Assembly: GCF_900176375.1 (NCBI RefSeq)
Contig: NZ_FWYF01000003.1
Span: 496,001 to 560,000, forward strand
Reading direction: 5' to 3'
DNA: 64,000 nucleotides
DNA from: Reichenbachiella faecimaris
Lineage (GTDB): Bacteria; Bacteroidota; Bacteroidia; Cytophagales; Cyclobacteriaceae
Shown: one piece after another, positions 53,111 to 62,301 of the stretch
Layout: every line of letters starts with the position of its first letter
Numbering within the stretch: the first letter of the stretch is position 1
Notes under the pieces: model-generated
What the model was told of the DNA's origin: nothing
Seen by the model: only the letters and a program-made list of their open reading frames with translations
The model's database searches: none
Translations under genes and position numbers: made by a program

Positions 53111-55891
53111 ATGCTAAGGTCAAGGTGGTTGATTTTTTTGTTGGTAATTACAACGAGTATTCGAATTTCTGTTGGGTATGCGACATCCATGGAGAAATAT
53201 GGTTGGTTTTATTTATCCATTGATTCATCTGAAAAGTCAAGTTTGTTAGCACAAGATTCGAGCGCATTGAAGAAGGTCAAAGGGCTGAATATTGCTGTTG
53301 AACAGGCTGTGAAATTCATTCCACAATTCAACAATGGTCATTCCAAGAACGGAAGAGATTCCTTAATAGAAATTGACGCTCAAGCCTATCAAACTTTTGA
53401 ATCTAAAAAAACCGAGACCTATTCAGTCATTGCTGGAAATCTAAATGAATTCATTGAATATCTGAATTCATTAGCATTGGAATTGAAAATAATTGCTGTC
53501 CATGAGTCTACAAATGCTCTTTCCATTCAATGCCAGGGATCTCTAATGGAGCGGATAGTTAAAGACTATATGGCATTGTCCTACGTAGGGCTGAGTCCAA
53601 TGACTCCGAAATTGGAAAGTAGTATCAACTATATGGACTTATCCGTCAATAGAATCAATGTCGTTCATTCGGCATATCCTGAATTAAAAGGCGAGACTAT
53701 TAAGGTATCTATCAAGGAGCAGTTTGTAGACACCACTGATATAGACCTAAAAGGGAGGTATTTTTCGTCAGGTCTGGAAAGTGAGATCATCTCTCAACAT
53801 GCGAATTTCATGGCGACTATGATAGCAGGAGCAGGCAATACCTATCATTTGGGCAAAGGTGTGGCTTCATCTGCCTCTATTACCTCTTCAGATTTCACCT
53901 CTATTTTTCCTGATGAAAATGACCTACTGGAATCCTATGATATATCCATTCAAAATCACTCCTATGGTTTTGAAATTGATAATAGGTATAGCCCAGAGAC
54001 TCAGGCCTATGATCATCAGTCATATCAAATGTCTGAATTGTTGCATGTATTTTCAGCTGGAAACAAAGGGAACGAGGTCAGTGAAGAAGGTGTGTATGCT
54101 AATATTGAAGGATTTGCCAATCTAACAGGCAGCCAAAAAATGGCAAAAAACGCCGTGGTAGTTGGAGCCACTGATCGCTTTGGGGTAAGGGACAGCAGAA
54201 GTTCTGCAGGACCAACTTTCGATGGCAGAATAAAACCTGATCTAATGGCTTACGGACAGGAAGGATCTTCAGATGCTGCCGCATTGGTAAGTGGTGCTTC
54301 TGTGCTTGTTCAGGATTCATATTGGCTAACCCATGGTGAATTGCCACCTTCTAGTTTGGTGAAAGCCCTATTGATTGCAGGGGCTAGTGCCTATGATGAC
54401 CCAATTAGTTTCAAGACAGGTTATGGACAGCTCAATAGCTTAACTGCTGTGGATATTCAACGTGCCAGTCAGTATATAACAGGGGCAGTTCAGAAAAATT
54501 TGCCTTCCGTGTTTGAATTGATTATTCCAGAAAAAACTCACAAGGTGAGGGTAGTGCTTTGTTGGACTGATCCTGCTGGGGTTGCTGGCGCAGATCAAGC
54601 TTTGACCAATGACCTGGATATGAAAATCATTAATCCAAACGACCAAATGTGGTTGCCCTGGGTGCTGGATCACAGCCCTAATACTGAGTCGTTGATGAAC
54701 GCACCAATAAGGGGTATAGACTCCATAAACAATACAGAACTCATCACCATTGACAATCCTGAAGCAGGGACTTATACCATTCAGGTTTCTACGGAAACTC
54801 TCATGAGCTTCCCTCAGAATTTCTCTTTGGCCTATCAACTGGAAGAAGAAAACACCTTTGATTGGACATTTCCAAAACGTACAGACATTTGCCTGACAGG
54901 TAAAGAGTTGATTTTTAGATGGGATAGTAATTTGGCAGGGACTGGAAAACTAGAATTGAGAAATGGAGAGGGAGATTGGATGATGCTGTCTGAAGGCATG
55001 GATCTAAGCGATTCACAGTTTGCCTGGATTTCAGATGAGCCTTTTATCCAAACACAGTTGCGAATGACGGTTGGGGCAAATAGCTATCTGTCTGATGAGT
55101 TCAATATTGTAGGTGAAACTGAATTGACAGTAGATTACAATTGTACGGATAAGTTTAAACTGATTTGGGAGAAGGACGAAGAGGCTGTGGGATATGAACT
55201 GTACGATCTGTCTGATGAGGAGTTAGCGCTTAATCAAGTTACTGCAGATACTTTTTTGATTTTTTCAAAATCATCAAACCCAGCACTCAATTATGCTGTT
55301 CGTCCACTTTATGTAAATTCATCTGAATATAATTCACGAACTATAGACTACACGCAGCAGGGTGTTAACTGTTATTATAAAAATTTTACGGCAGAGCTGA
55401 TTGACGATACCTACGTGGAAAACAATTTGAGTTTGACCAGCATTTCAGATATTGCCAGTGTTGATTTTTATAATTGGAAGGATGGGATTCCGCAAAAGAT
55501 TATGGCAGTGAAAGAAGGGTTAGAGGCTGAACTTTTGATTGAAGATGTAAATCCAAGTGAAGGTGTTAATAACTATTTTGCTCAAATCAACCTGAAGGAC
55601 GGGGCTAATATTCAGACAGATACTACCAGTATTTATTTCACAAGGGAGCACACGCTTATCATCTTTCCGAACCCCATTGCAAAAAGCAATTTTCTGAACG
55701 TACTCACTGGAAAGCCTGGAGCTACGTTGCAACTGCTCAATACACGCGGAGACTTGTTGTACGAAGAGGAGGTGTTTTTTGATTTTGTCCAAATACCTAT
55801 TGCTGACCTCTCTGAGGGCATTTATATCCTTCGTCTTTACCATGGCAACAACAACAATATATCGCATGCGAAGTTGATGGTGACAGATTAG
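53111..55891 (+). CDS. T9SS-exported subtilisin-like (S8) protease
   Basis: The 926-residue protein has a signal peptide (to about YAT), an N-terminal prodomain-like part, an S8 domain at about residues 185-450, and a fibronectin-like region before a type IX sorting domain (about 850-926: IFPNPI, LQLLNTRGDLLYEE, ADLSEGIYILRLYHG). His230 (SQHANFMATMIAG), the oxyanion Asn318 (SAGN) and Ser387 (GSSDAAALVSG) are present. The usual catalytic Asp position reads Glu203 (VSIKEQFVD). I have seen the same KE form in related Bacteroidota proteins, so it is probably a subfamily trait. Confidence 0.85.
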   Translation: MLRSRWLIFLLVITTSIRISVGYATSMEKYGWFYLSIDSSEKSSLLAQDSSALKKVKGLNIAVEQAVKFIPQFNNGHSKNGRDSLIEIDAQAYQTFESKKTETYSVIAGNLNEFIEYLNSLALELKIIAVHESTNALSIQCQGSLMERIVKDYMALSYVGLSPMTPKLESSINYMDLSVNRINVVHSAYPELKGETIKVSIKEQFVDTTDIDLKGRYFSSGLESEIISQHANFMATMIAGAGNTYHLGKGVASSASITSSDFTSIFPDENDLLESYDISIQNHSYGFEIDNRYSPETQAYDHQSYQMSELLHVFSAGNKGNEVSEEGVYANIEGFANLTGSQKMAKNAVVVGATDRFGVRDSRSSAGPTFDGRIKPDLMAYGQEGSSDAAALVSGASVLVQDSYWLTHGELPPSSLVKALLIAGASAYDDPISFKTGYGQLNSLTAVDIQRASQYITGAVQKNLPSVFELIIPEKTHKVRVVLCWTDPAGVAGADQALTNDLDMKIINPNDQMWLPWVLDHSPNTESLMNAPIRGIDSINNTELITIDNPEAGTYTIQVSTETLMSFPQNFSLAYQLEEENTFDWTFPKRTDICLTGKELIFRWDSNLAGTGKLELRNGEGDWMMLSEGMDLSDSQFAWISDEPFIQTQLRMTVGANSYLSDEFNIVGETELTVDYNCTDKFKLIWEKDEEAVGYELYDLSDEELALNQVTADTFLIFSKSSNPALNYAVRPLYVNSSEYNSRTIDYTQQGVNCYYKNFTAELIDDTYVENNLSLTSISDIASVDFYNWKDGIPQKIMAVKEGLEAELLIEDVNPSEGVNNYFAQINLKDGANIQTDTTSIYFTREHTLIIFPNPIAKSNFLNVLTGKPGATLQLLNTRGDLLYEEEVFFDFVQIPIADLSEGIYILRLYHGNNNNISHAKLMVTD

Positions 55892-55898
55892 ATTGAGC

Positions 55899-58004
55899 TT
55901 AACAAGCCTCTAGATTCACAGGCACACCATTGATGGCCGCATTGCCAGTCAGCTGATCAACAAAGTGGTCATCCGTGAGCTCATTGATATTGGTGCCTGG
56001 AGAGGTGGAAGCTACATCCAATTTGATAGCACCTTTGTGCCCCCAGCCGTGAGGTAAGCTCACCACGCCTGGCATGATCTCTTCAGTAGTTTCAAATGGA
56101 ACTACAATTTGCCCAACTCTGGAAGAAACTCTAATGTTGCCGTTATCAGAAAGACCTAATTGTTGTGCGTCTTCGGGATGTAAGTACAGATGGCAAGAGT
56201 TGTTTTTAAGCAGTCTTTGGCTATTGTGAAGCCAGGAGTTACAAGTTCTCAATTGGCGCCTGCCAATCAATAGAAAATCCCTTTCTGGTTTATATGTTTC
56301 AAATTTGTTTTTAACTCGCTCCAGGTCTATTTTGATTTCATTTGGAAAGAGGTTGATTTTTTTGTCTTTGCTATACAATGATGCAGGCATCTGAGATTTT
56401 AACGCACCCAAATCTATGCCATGAGGCTTTTGTTTTAATTTCTTAATGCTCAAATCATACGGTCCTTTTTTGAGTAAAATGTTGAGCATTTTTTCTGGAG
56501 AAAACAGATGGGCTATTGAAAGTTGCAATCGTTTGGTCAAAGTCATTTTGTTCATTGACTTCAGATAAGCCATTTTCAGTCCTCTGAAAACCTCCCAGTC
56601 ATATTTGGCACCGTCCGATTTCTCAAAAAGAGCAGTCGAATATTTGGAGGTATTTCTTACCGCCAATGTATGAAATATGACATCATAAAGTTCCGTTTCC
56701 AGCCCTGTAGCAGGTGGTAAAATGATATTGGCTAGCTTAGAAGTCTCATTGATGTAAATGTCAATAGACACCATAAAGTCGAGCGACTCAAAGGCTTTTT
56801 CTAATTGCGCTCCATTAGGTGTTGAAAGCACAGGGTTGCCTGCACTGATGACCATGGCTTTGATTTGCCCCTCACCTGGGGTCATCATCTCTTCAGCCAT
56901 GACTGAAGACGGAAGCTCTCCACCTACTTCAGGAAGTCCCCTCACTCTGCTTTTCCATTTTCCTATATGCCCTTTCGAAATTTGTGGCTTTAAGTCTATA
57001 GCAGGTGTAGTAAACATATAGCCACCTGGTTCGTCAAAATGACCTGTGAGGATATTGAGCACATTGACCAGCCACATGCACATGCCACCAAACTCCTGAG
57101 TACAGACGCCCATTCGTCCATATAGAACCGCTTTTTGCGTGTTAGCAAATTCTTTGGTTAAAGCCTTGAGGACCTCTGGTTCAATTCCAGTGATGGTAGC
57201 AGTCTTATCTGGTGAGTAGTTGTCGGCCACCTGGTGCAACTCTTCAAAGCCTTTCTGGTGCGGCTCAAACCTTCCCAATTTCACTAAGTTCTCATCAAAT
57301 AGAACATGAAGCATACTCAAAAGCATAAATACATCTGAACCTGGCCGGATGAATAGATGCTGATCAGATTTGGCGGATGTTTCTGTGTAGCGCGGATCTA
57401 TATTCACAATTTTGCCTCCTCTCTCTTGAATGTTTTTCAATCTTTTTTTGATATTGGGAGCGGAGAGTAAACTGCCATTAGAGATGATTGGGTTGGCACC
57501 TAGTATAATCAAAAAATCTGTTCGGTCAATATCAGGAATTGGGATTTGGAGCTGATGACCATACATCAAATAAGCCATATACTGGTGAGGTAACTGGTCT
57601 ACACTAGTTGCAGAGAATTTGTTCTTGGTTCTAAGTTCTTTGATGAATTCTGGGGCAGATAATATAGCGCCCGAGTTATGTACATTGGGGTTGCCGCTAT
57701 ATACTCCTACGGCATCTGATCCATATTTTTTCCTAGTAGAGACGAGTGCATCTGTTACGTCTTTGATCGCTTGATCCCAAGGAATTTCCATCCAACCACT
57801 TTCGGTTTTTTTGACAGGCTTTTTCAGTCTGTTAGGGTCCTCGTAGATGTCTTTTAAAGCAAGTGCTTTAGGGCATATATGTCCTTGACTGAACTCGTCA
57901 TCCATATCACCCTTGATAGAGATCACAGCTTTTCCGTCATGTTCGATGACCAGGCCACACATGGCTTCACATAGGTTGCAGGTACGGTAGTGGGTCTGAG
58001 GCAT
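55899..58004 (-). CDS. Molybdopterin-dependent oxidoreductase (DMSO reductase family)
   Basis: The 701-residue protein has a [4Fe-4S] motif with Cys9, Cys12, Cys16 and Cys44 (RTCNLCEAMCG and GHICPKA), a molybdopterin domain (FLIILGANPIISNGS, NIDPRYTETSAKSDQH, YGRMGVCTQEFG) and a C-terminal molydopterin dinucleotide-binding domain (RQLRTCNSWLHNSQRL, VVSLPHGWGHKG, GNAAINGVPVNLE). It has no twin-arginine signal, so it looks cytoplasmic. The substrate and electron partner are unknown; no partner subunit lies beside it. Confidence 0.85.
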   Translation of the reverse strand: MPQTHYRTCNLCEAMCGLVIEHDGKAVISIKGDMDDEFSQGHICPKALALKDIYEDPNRLKKPVKKTESGWMEIPWDQAIKDVTDALVSTRKKYGSDAVGVYSGNPNVHNSGAILSAPEFIKELRTKNKFSATSVDQLPHQYMAYLMYGHQLQIPIPDIDRTDFLIILGANPIISNGSLLSAPNIKKRLKNIQERGGKIVNIDPRYTETSAKSDQHLFIRPGSDVFMLLSMLHVLFDENLVKLGRFEPHQKGFEELHQVADNYSPDKTATITGIEPEVLKALTKEFANTQKAVLYGRMGVCTQEFGGMCMWLVNVLNILTGHFDEPGGYMFTTPAIDLKPQISKGHIGKWKSRVRGLPEVGGELPSSVMAEEMMTPGEGQIKAMVISAGNPVLSTPNGAQLEKAFESLDFMVSIDIYINETSKLANIILPPATGLETELYDVIFHTLAVRNTSKYSTALFEKSDGAKYDWEVFRGLKMAYLKSMNKMTLTKRLQLSIAHLFSPEKMLNILLKKGPYDLSIKKLKQKPHGIDLGALKSQMPASLYSKDKKINLFPNEIKIDLERVKNKFETYKPERDFLLIGRRQLRTCNSWLHNSQRLLKNNSCHLYLHPEDAQQLGLSDNGNIRVSSRVGQIVVPFETTEEIMPGVVSLPHGWGHKGAIKLDVASTSPGTNINELTDDHFVDQLTGNAAINGVPVNLEAC

Positions 58005-58071
58005 GCCTTATCTTTTTTTAATAAGATAAGACATTTTGGATTATAGAACAATTATTGCAAAATGGGTAGAA

Positions 58072-58875
58072 TCAAATCTCAGCCCAATAGTCAATCAATT
58101 GAGTGAGTCCTTCTATGGTTTTGATGTCGATCTCATTCTTTTCAACGTAGGCTTCAAGTTTTCTGTAATTTTTTGGGTCGAGTTCTTCGAGGAAGTCTTT
58201 ATTAATAAGTTTGTATTTGGGGTTTTCTTTATCGATTTTCGTGGGTTTTTTACTCGAGTATTGGTTTGTTTTTTCGTTGTACGATATGTTGTATTCCGAA
58301 CTGTTTGCCTTGTATTTGTGGATTTTATCAACTGGTCTATAAAGAATTGGATATGGTATTGCTCTCTTGTCTAATATGCATATTCTTTCAACAAGTATTT
58401 CTCTTTTACCACTATAATGATAACCGTTTTCATTGACGACGGCATCTTCGTAATAATAATTTTCTATATCGAAACTTAAATTAGCGAGTATAGCTGCTTT
58501 TGTATTCTTATGTTTTACAAGCAAAAACTGGTCGCTTTCTTTAATTACTTGCTTCCTAAATTGAAATCTTTCAATATCCCCTTTAGTAATATGAGCAATA
58601 AACATAGAAACGTATTCCAATTTTTCTCCTTTGGAATTTTGTACAATAAATCTATTAATGTCCTTTGCAGGGTAGGTCTTGATAGCTTTTCCAATTTTTA
58701 TTTGAATGCTTTGCGAATTAAAACTGTAAATAATCTTTCCTTCTTTCTTCTCTCCTGAAGTTAAGTACGCGTATCCATCCATCCAGATGTCAGGTTTTTC
58801 AGCGAATCTTTTATTTTGAGAATATGCCGAGAAGGAAACTATCATGCACAGGGCAAAGGTGAAGAGCAATTTCAA
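58072..58875 (-). CDS. Secreted protein of unknown function
   Basis: The 267-residue product is read from a TTG start, the only start that gives a proper signal peptide (KLLFTFALCMIVSFSAYSQ). The mature protein is basic, rich in Lys and Tyr, and contains WMDGYAYLTSGEKKEGKI near its start and paired strands, but no motif I recognise. A possible role in the envelope is only inferred from the signal peptide. It lies alone between the molybdoenzyme and the toxin-antitoxin genes. Confidence 0.6.
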   Translation of the reverse strand: MKLLFTFALCMIVSFSAYSQNKRFAEKPDIWMDGYAYLTSGEKKEGKIIYSFNSQSIQIKIGKAIKTYPAKDINRFIVQNSKGEKLEYVSMFIAHITKGDIERFQFRKQVIKESDQFLLVKHKNTKAAILANLSFDIENYYYEDAVVNENGYHYSGKREILVERICILDKRAIPYPILYRPVDKIHKYKANSSEYNISYNEKTNQYSSKKPTKIDKENPKYKLINKDFLEELDPKNYRKLEAYVEKNEIDIKTIEGLTQLIDYWAEI

Positions 58876-58953
58876 TTTGTCAAAAGTTTAGTTTTTAAAC
58901 CGCCAATCTAAAATAAAAAGAAATAGGGTCGAAATCTGATTGAACCGAATGTT

Positions 58954-59250
58954 CTAAAAACTTTTATTTGATGGATTTCTACGATTATCAAAGAGATTGA
59001 GAATGATGATTTGCTTCTGCGACACTCTGTAGAATAACCGATTATGTTTAGTTAGTTTGAATCCCCTGATGTTGTTCTGGGCATGTTCGAGGGTGCCTAT
59101 TTCTGGGTGTTCAGATATTATCTCTATGATTTGATGAGTACGAATTGCGAATTCACGGGCAGTATTAAAACTCCAATGATCTTCTAAGTAAGTTGCTATT
59201 CGTTCAAATTTGGAAATGGCTCTTTTTGTCCAGATTATTTCTTTAGCCAT
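58954..59250 (-). CDS. ParE/RelE-family toxin
   Basis: The 98-residue product fits ParE: IIWTKRAISKFERIATYLE at the start, a helix pair with FAIRTHQIIEIISEHPEIG, and RGFKLTKHNRLFYRVSQKQIIILNLFDNRRNP at the end (arginine/phenylalanine strand). Known ParE proteins inhibit gyrase and RelE cleaves mRNA; the target here is not certain. The gene overlaps the upstream antitoxin gene by 16 bp. Confidence 0.85.
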   Translation of the reverse strand: MAKEIIWTKRAISKFERIATYLEDHWSFNTAREFAIRTHQIIEIISEHPEIGTLEHAQNNIRGFKLTKHNRLFYRVSQKQIIILNLFDNRRNPSNKSF

Positions 59251-59474
59251 TTGCCATGCTGTTCTTTCACTAAGCTATGAGGAACTAAATTTTCGGGGGA
59301 ATTACTTTCGTCATATGAAATCAATAATTCTTCTTGTTCAAATTTAGAAAGTGTATTCCACAATTCTCCATTTGTCCTATTATTCAAAGATTGAATCAAA
59401 TCAAAATAGGCTTCCAATTTCTCTTCATCTTTTATACCATCGATAAGGTGGTGAAATTGCTGACGTGTTTTCAT
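59235..59474 (-). CDS. Antitoxin partner of the ParE-like toxin
   Basis: The 79-residue, acidic helical protein (QQFHHLIDGIKDEEKLEAYF, then a tail with SPENLVPHSLVKEQHGKWLKK) has no recognisable ribbon-helix-helix DNA-binding part. Its place directly upstream of, and overlapping, the toxin gene marks it as the antitoxin. The last residues fit a segment that would clamp the toxin. This short form is typical of Bacteroidota ParE partners. Autoregulation would need another DNA-binding region. Confidence 0.75.
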   Translation of the reverse strand: MKTRQQFHHLIDGIKDEEKLEAYFDLIQSLNNRTNGELWNTLSKFEQEELLISYDESNSPENLVPHSLVKEQHGKWLKK

Positions 59475-59485
59475 GTAATCAATTT

Positions 59486-59529
59486 AAAAAAAAACAGCTC
59501 AGGGTTTAAACCCTGAGCTGTTTTTTTTT
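59486..59529. terminator. Perfect two-way terminator after metG
   Basis: CAGCTCAGGGTTT and AAACCCTGAGCTG (59495-59520) form a perfect palindrome flanked by nine A and nine T residues. It ends metG on the minus strand, separating it from the toxin-antitoxin genes. Confidence 0.85.
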
Positions 59530-59551
59530 AAATTGTACGGGATATGCCAAA

Positions 59552-61621
59552 TTAGCTTATCCCCATCCCATTTTGGGTCACCTCATTGGGTTGGATCAGG
59601 CGAAGCTTGCCATCATGATCTTCTGCCATGAGGATCATACCTTGAGATTCAATGCCCATGATCGCTCTTGGGGCAAGGTTCATCAAAACAGTTACTTGCT
59701 TGCCAATCATTTCTTCTGGCGAATAATGTTTGGCAATGCCACTGAGTATCGTACGTGTGTCTACGCCAGTATCTACTTTGAATTTCAGTAGTTTGTTTGA
59801 TTTTGGTACAGCTTCTGCCTCCAAAATGGTACCCGTGCGGATATCCATTTTCATAAAGTCATCAAAGGTTACTTCTGCTTTTTGAGGGGAGATTTCCACG
59901 TCTTCTACTTTCACTGGCTTGTTGGCTTCTGTTGCCTTCAATTTCTCTACTTGTTCTTCCACTAATTTGTCTTCTATTTTTTCAAACAATAAGGCTGGCT
60001 TCTCTATGTTTTGTCCGGCCAAAAGGATATTGGCTGAACCAGCCTCGTCCCACTTCTCACCATCCATGTTGAGCATGGTGGCGATTTTTTCTGCTGTTCT
60101 TGGCAAGAAAGGTTCACAAAGAATAGATAGGTTGGCGGCTATTTGTAACGCTACGTTTAGGATGGTAGCAGTTCGCTTCTCATCTGTTTTGATCAGCTTC
60201 CACGGTTCCGTGTCCGCTAGATATTTATTGCCCAATCGAGCCAAATCCATCAAGTGAGCCAAGGCTTCTCTGAATCTGTATTTTTCGATACTCTCAGCGA
60301 TTTTAGCTGGGAAAGCCGCCAATTCTTTGATTACAGCTTCATCTTCTCCTTGTAGCGTAGCTGCAGGCAAATGGCCTCCAAAATACTTGTGTGTAAGTAC
60401 TACCGCGCGATTGACGAAGTTTCCGAAGATGGCTACAAGCTCATTGTTGACTCTGGCTTGATAGTCTTTCCAGGTAAATTCGCTGTCTTTCGTTTCTGGT
60501 GCGATCGAGGTCAAGACATACCTCAATTCGTCTTCTTTTCCTGGGAATTCATCCAGGTATTCATGAAGCCAAACCGCCCAGTTTCTAGATGTAGATATTT
60601 TCTCACCTTCCAGATTTAGAAATTCGTTGGCAGGCACATTCTCTGGCAAAATATACTCTCCATGGGCATGAAGAATCGCGGGAAAAATAATACAGTGGAA
60701 AACAATATTGTCTTTCCCAATAAAATGAATCAAGCAGGAGTCATCTGCTGGGTTGTCTTGTTTTTTCCAGTATTCTTCCCAGTTTTTATCATTGTCTTTA
60801 GCCCAATCTTTTGTGGCTGAGATATACCCAATAGGGGCATCCAGCCAGACGTATAATTTCTTGCCTTCAGCGTGAGGTAGTGGTACGTCCACCCCCCAGT
60901 CCAAATCTCTGGTCATGGCACGAGGTTGCAACCCTTCTTTGAGCCATGAGCTACATTGTCCAAATACGTTAGATTTCCACTCGCCTTTTTTTCCTTCAAT
61001 CAACCATTTTTCCAGCCAGGGCTGATATTTATCCAATGGTAGATACCAATGCTTGGTGGTTTTCAAAACTGGAGTTTTCCCACTTAAAGTGGAAATAGGG
61101 TTGATTAGATCTGTGGCATTTAAGGAAGTACCACATTTTTCGCACTGGTCTCCGTATGCAGCAGGATGACTACACTTTGGGCAGGTACCCGTTACATATC
61201 TGTCAGCCAGAAACTGCTTGTATTCTTCGTCGTAAAACTGTTCAGACTCTTTTTCAGTGAATTCACCCTTCTCATACAAATTCAAGAAGAACTCCTGAGA
61301 CGTTTTGTGGTGAATTTTCTTTGACGTACGATGATACATATCGAACGAGATGCCGAATCTCTTGAATGTATCTTTATTGATCTGATGATACTTGTCAATA
61401 ATGGCCTGTGGTGTAGTATTTTCTTTTTTTGCCCTGAGGGTAATGGCGGCACCGTGCTCGTCACTTCCACAAACGTAGGCTACTTCTTTGCCTTTACCTC
61501 TGAGGTAGCGCACATAGGTGTCAGCTGGCAAGTAAGCACCAGCGATATGACCAATGTGTAAAGGGCCATTCGCATAAGGAAGGGCAGAGGTAACGGTGTA
61601 TCTTTTGAACTCTTTTTGCAC
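59552..61621 (-). CDS. metG: Methionyl-tRNA synthetase with C-terminal tRNA-binding domain
   Basis: MetG charges tRNA-Met. The 689-residue protein has HIGH at 22-25 ([15 protein letters not shown]), a zinc knuckle ([13 protein letters not shown]...CEKCG), the KMSKS equivalent KISTS, an anticodon-binding domain, and a C-terminal OB-fold tRNA-binding domain (about residues 585-689, [19 protein letters not shown]). The start is a GTG at 61621, 14 bp after a TATCTTTG promoter box. Confidence 0.96.
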   Translation of the reverse strand: MQKEFKRYTVTSALPYANGPLHIGHIAGAYLPADTYVRYLRGKGKEVAYVCGSDEHGAAITLRAKKENTTPQAIIDKYHQINKDTFKRFGISFDMYHRTSKKIHHKTSQEFFLNLYEKGEFTEKESEQFYDEEYKQFLADRYVTGTCPKCSHPAAYGDQCEKCGTSLNATDLINPISTLSGKTPVLKTTKHWYLPLDKYQPWLEKWLIEGKKGEWKSNVFGQCSSWLKEGLQPRAMTRDLDWGVDVPLPHAEGKKLYVWLDAPIGYISATKDWAKDNDKNWEEYWKKQDNPADDSCLIHFIGKDNIVFHCIIFPAILHAHGEYILPENVPANEFLNLEGEKISTSRNWAVWLHEYLDEFPGKEDELRYVLTSIAPETKDSEFTWKDYQARVNNELVAIFGNFVNRAVVLTHKYFGGHLPAATLQGEDEAVIKELAAFPAKIAESIEKYRFREALAHLMDLARLGNKYLADTEPWKLIKTDEKRTATILNVALQIAANLSILCEPFLPRTAEKIATMLNMDGEKWDEAGSANILLAGQNIEKPALLFEKIEDKLVEEQVEKLKATEANKPVKVEDVEISPQKAEVTFDDFMKMDIRTGTILEAEAVPKSNKLLKFKVDTGVDTRTILSGIAKHYSPEEMIGKQVTVLMNLAPRAIMGIESQGMILMAEDHDGKLRLIQPNEVTQNGMGIS

Positions 61622-61635
61622 GGATTTTTTTTCGG

Positions 61636-61643
61636 CAAAGATA
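61636..61643 (-). promoter_or_regulatory. metG -7 promoter box
   Basis: TATCTTTG on the minus strand matches TAnnTTTG and ends 14 bp before the metG GTG, implying a very short 5' leader. Confidence 0.45.
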
Positions 61644-61746
61644 GAAATATTCGAAAGCTCAGGGATGGATTTAATACTTATTTAACGACCTAATATTCTA
61701 TTCATTCGAATAATGGGTAACTTATGCTGATCCGTAAATCATTTTG

Positions 61747-62301
61747 ATGACTGCAGACTTAATTTCTTTATTGGACAGAAATGGATATGCTATTTATCGA
61801 ACTAAAGAGTATTTTATCGTCAGGAAGCAGGTGTTTAGTTCCTGGTGGCTATTACTGCTTTTTTTATCCATTGGGCTTATCTTCTTTGCGGCCGGAACAA
61901 TGATTTTGCTTGGGACTGGTGGCGCTAAATTGTCTATGAGCGTATTTTTTCTAGCTATTGGCGTGGTTTTACTCGTTGCACCATTTTTCAACTACCTGAC
62001 TGCCGCCTATAGGAGTTTGGTGATTGATCTCCATCACCAAACCATACTTTTTAGAGCAGGATATTCTAGGGCGTATCTATTTACAGAAGTGAAGGACATA
62101 AAACTTGAAGTGCATGCCAAACAAGCGGGAACAGATCCTTTTTCTAAGTCAAATAAAGAATTTCATTACACCATTACAGCCTATATGGAAAGGGGGCATC
62201 AGGAGGAGTTGCTGGTTTTAAAATTTAGGGATGAAGAGAGCGAACGCCACATGTTCGATCTCAAGGATTATTTCCAAACCTTGCTGACTTATTCTGGTTA
62301 G
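61747..62301 (+). CDS. Small two-helix membrane protein of unknown function
   Basis: The 184-residue product has two membrane helices (SWWLLLLFLSIGLIFFAAG and LSMSVFFLAIGVVLLVAPF) followed by a cytoplasmic or periplasmic beta-rich tail with YRSLVIDLHHQTILFRAGYS. The layout resembles small PH-like membrane proteins, but I recognise no family with confidence. The ATG at 61747 was taken over a TTG one codon earlier. It is convergent with the next gene and overlaps its end by four bases. Confidence 0.6.
   Translation: MTADLISLLDRNGYAIYRTKEYFIVRKQVFSSWWLLLLFLSIGLIFFAAGTMILLGTGGAKLSMSVFFLAIGVVLLVAPFFNYLTAAYRSLVIDLHHQTILFRAGYSRAYLFTEVKDIKLEVHAKQAGTDPFSKSNKEFHYTITAYMERGHQEELLVLKFRDEESERHMFDLKDYFQTLLTYSG

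Noticed and set aside
58036-58374. 112-codon hydrophobic frame opposite the secreted unknown protein
   Set aside because: Its Phe/Val-rich composition is what antisense reading of Lys/Asn-rich codons gives; the minus-strand gene has a signal peptide and is the better call.
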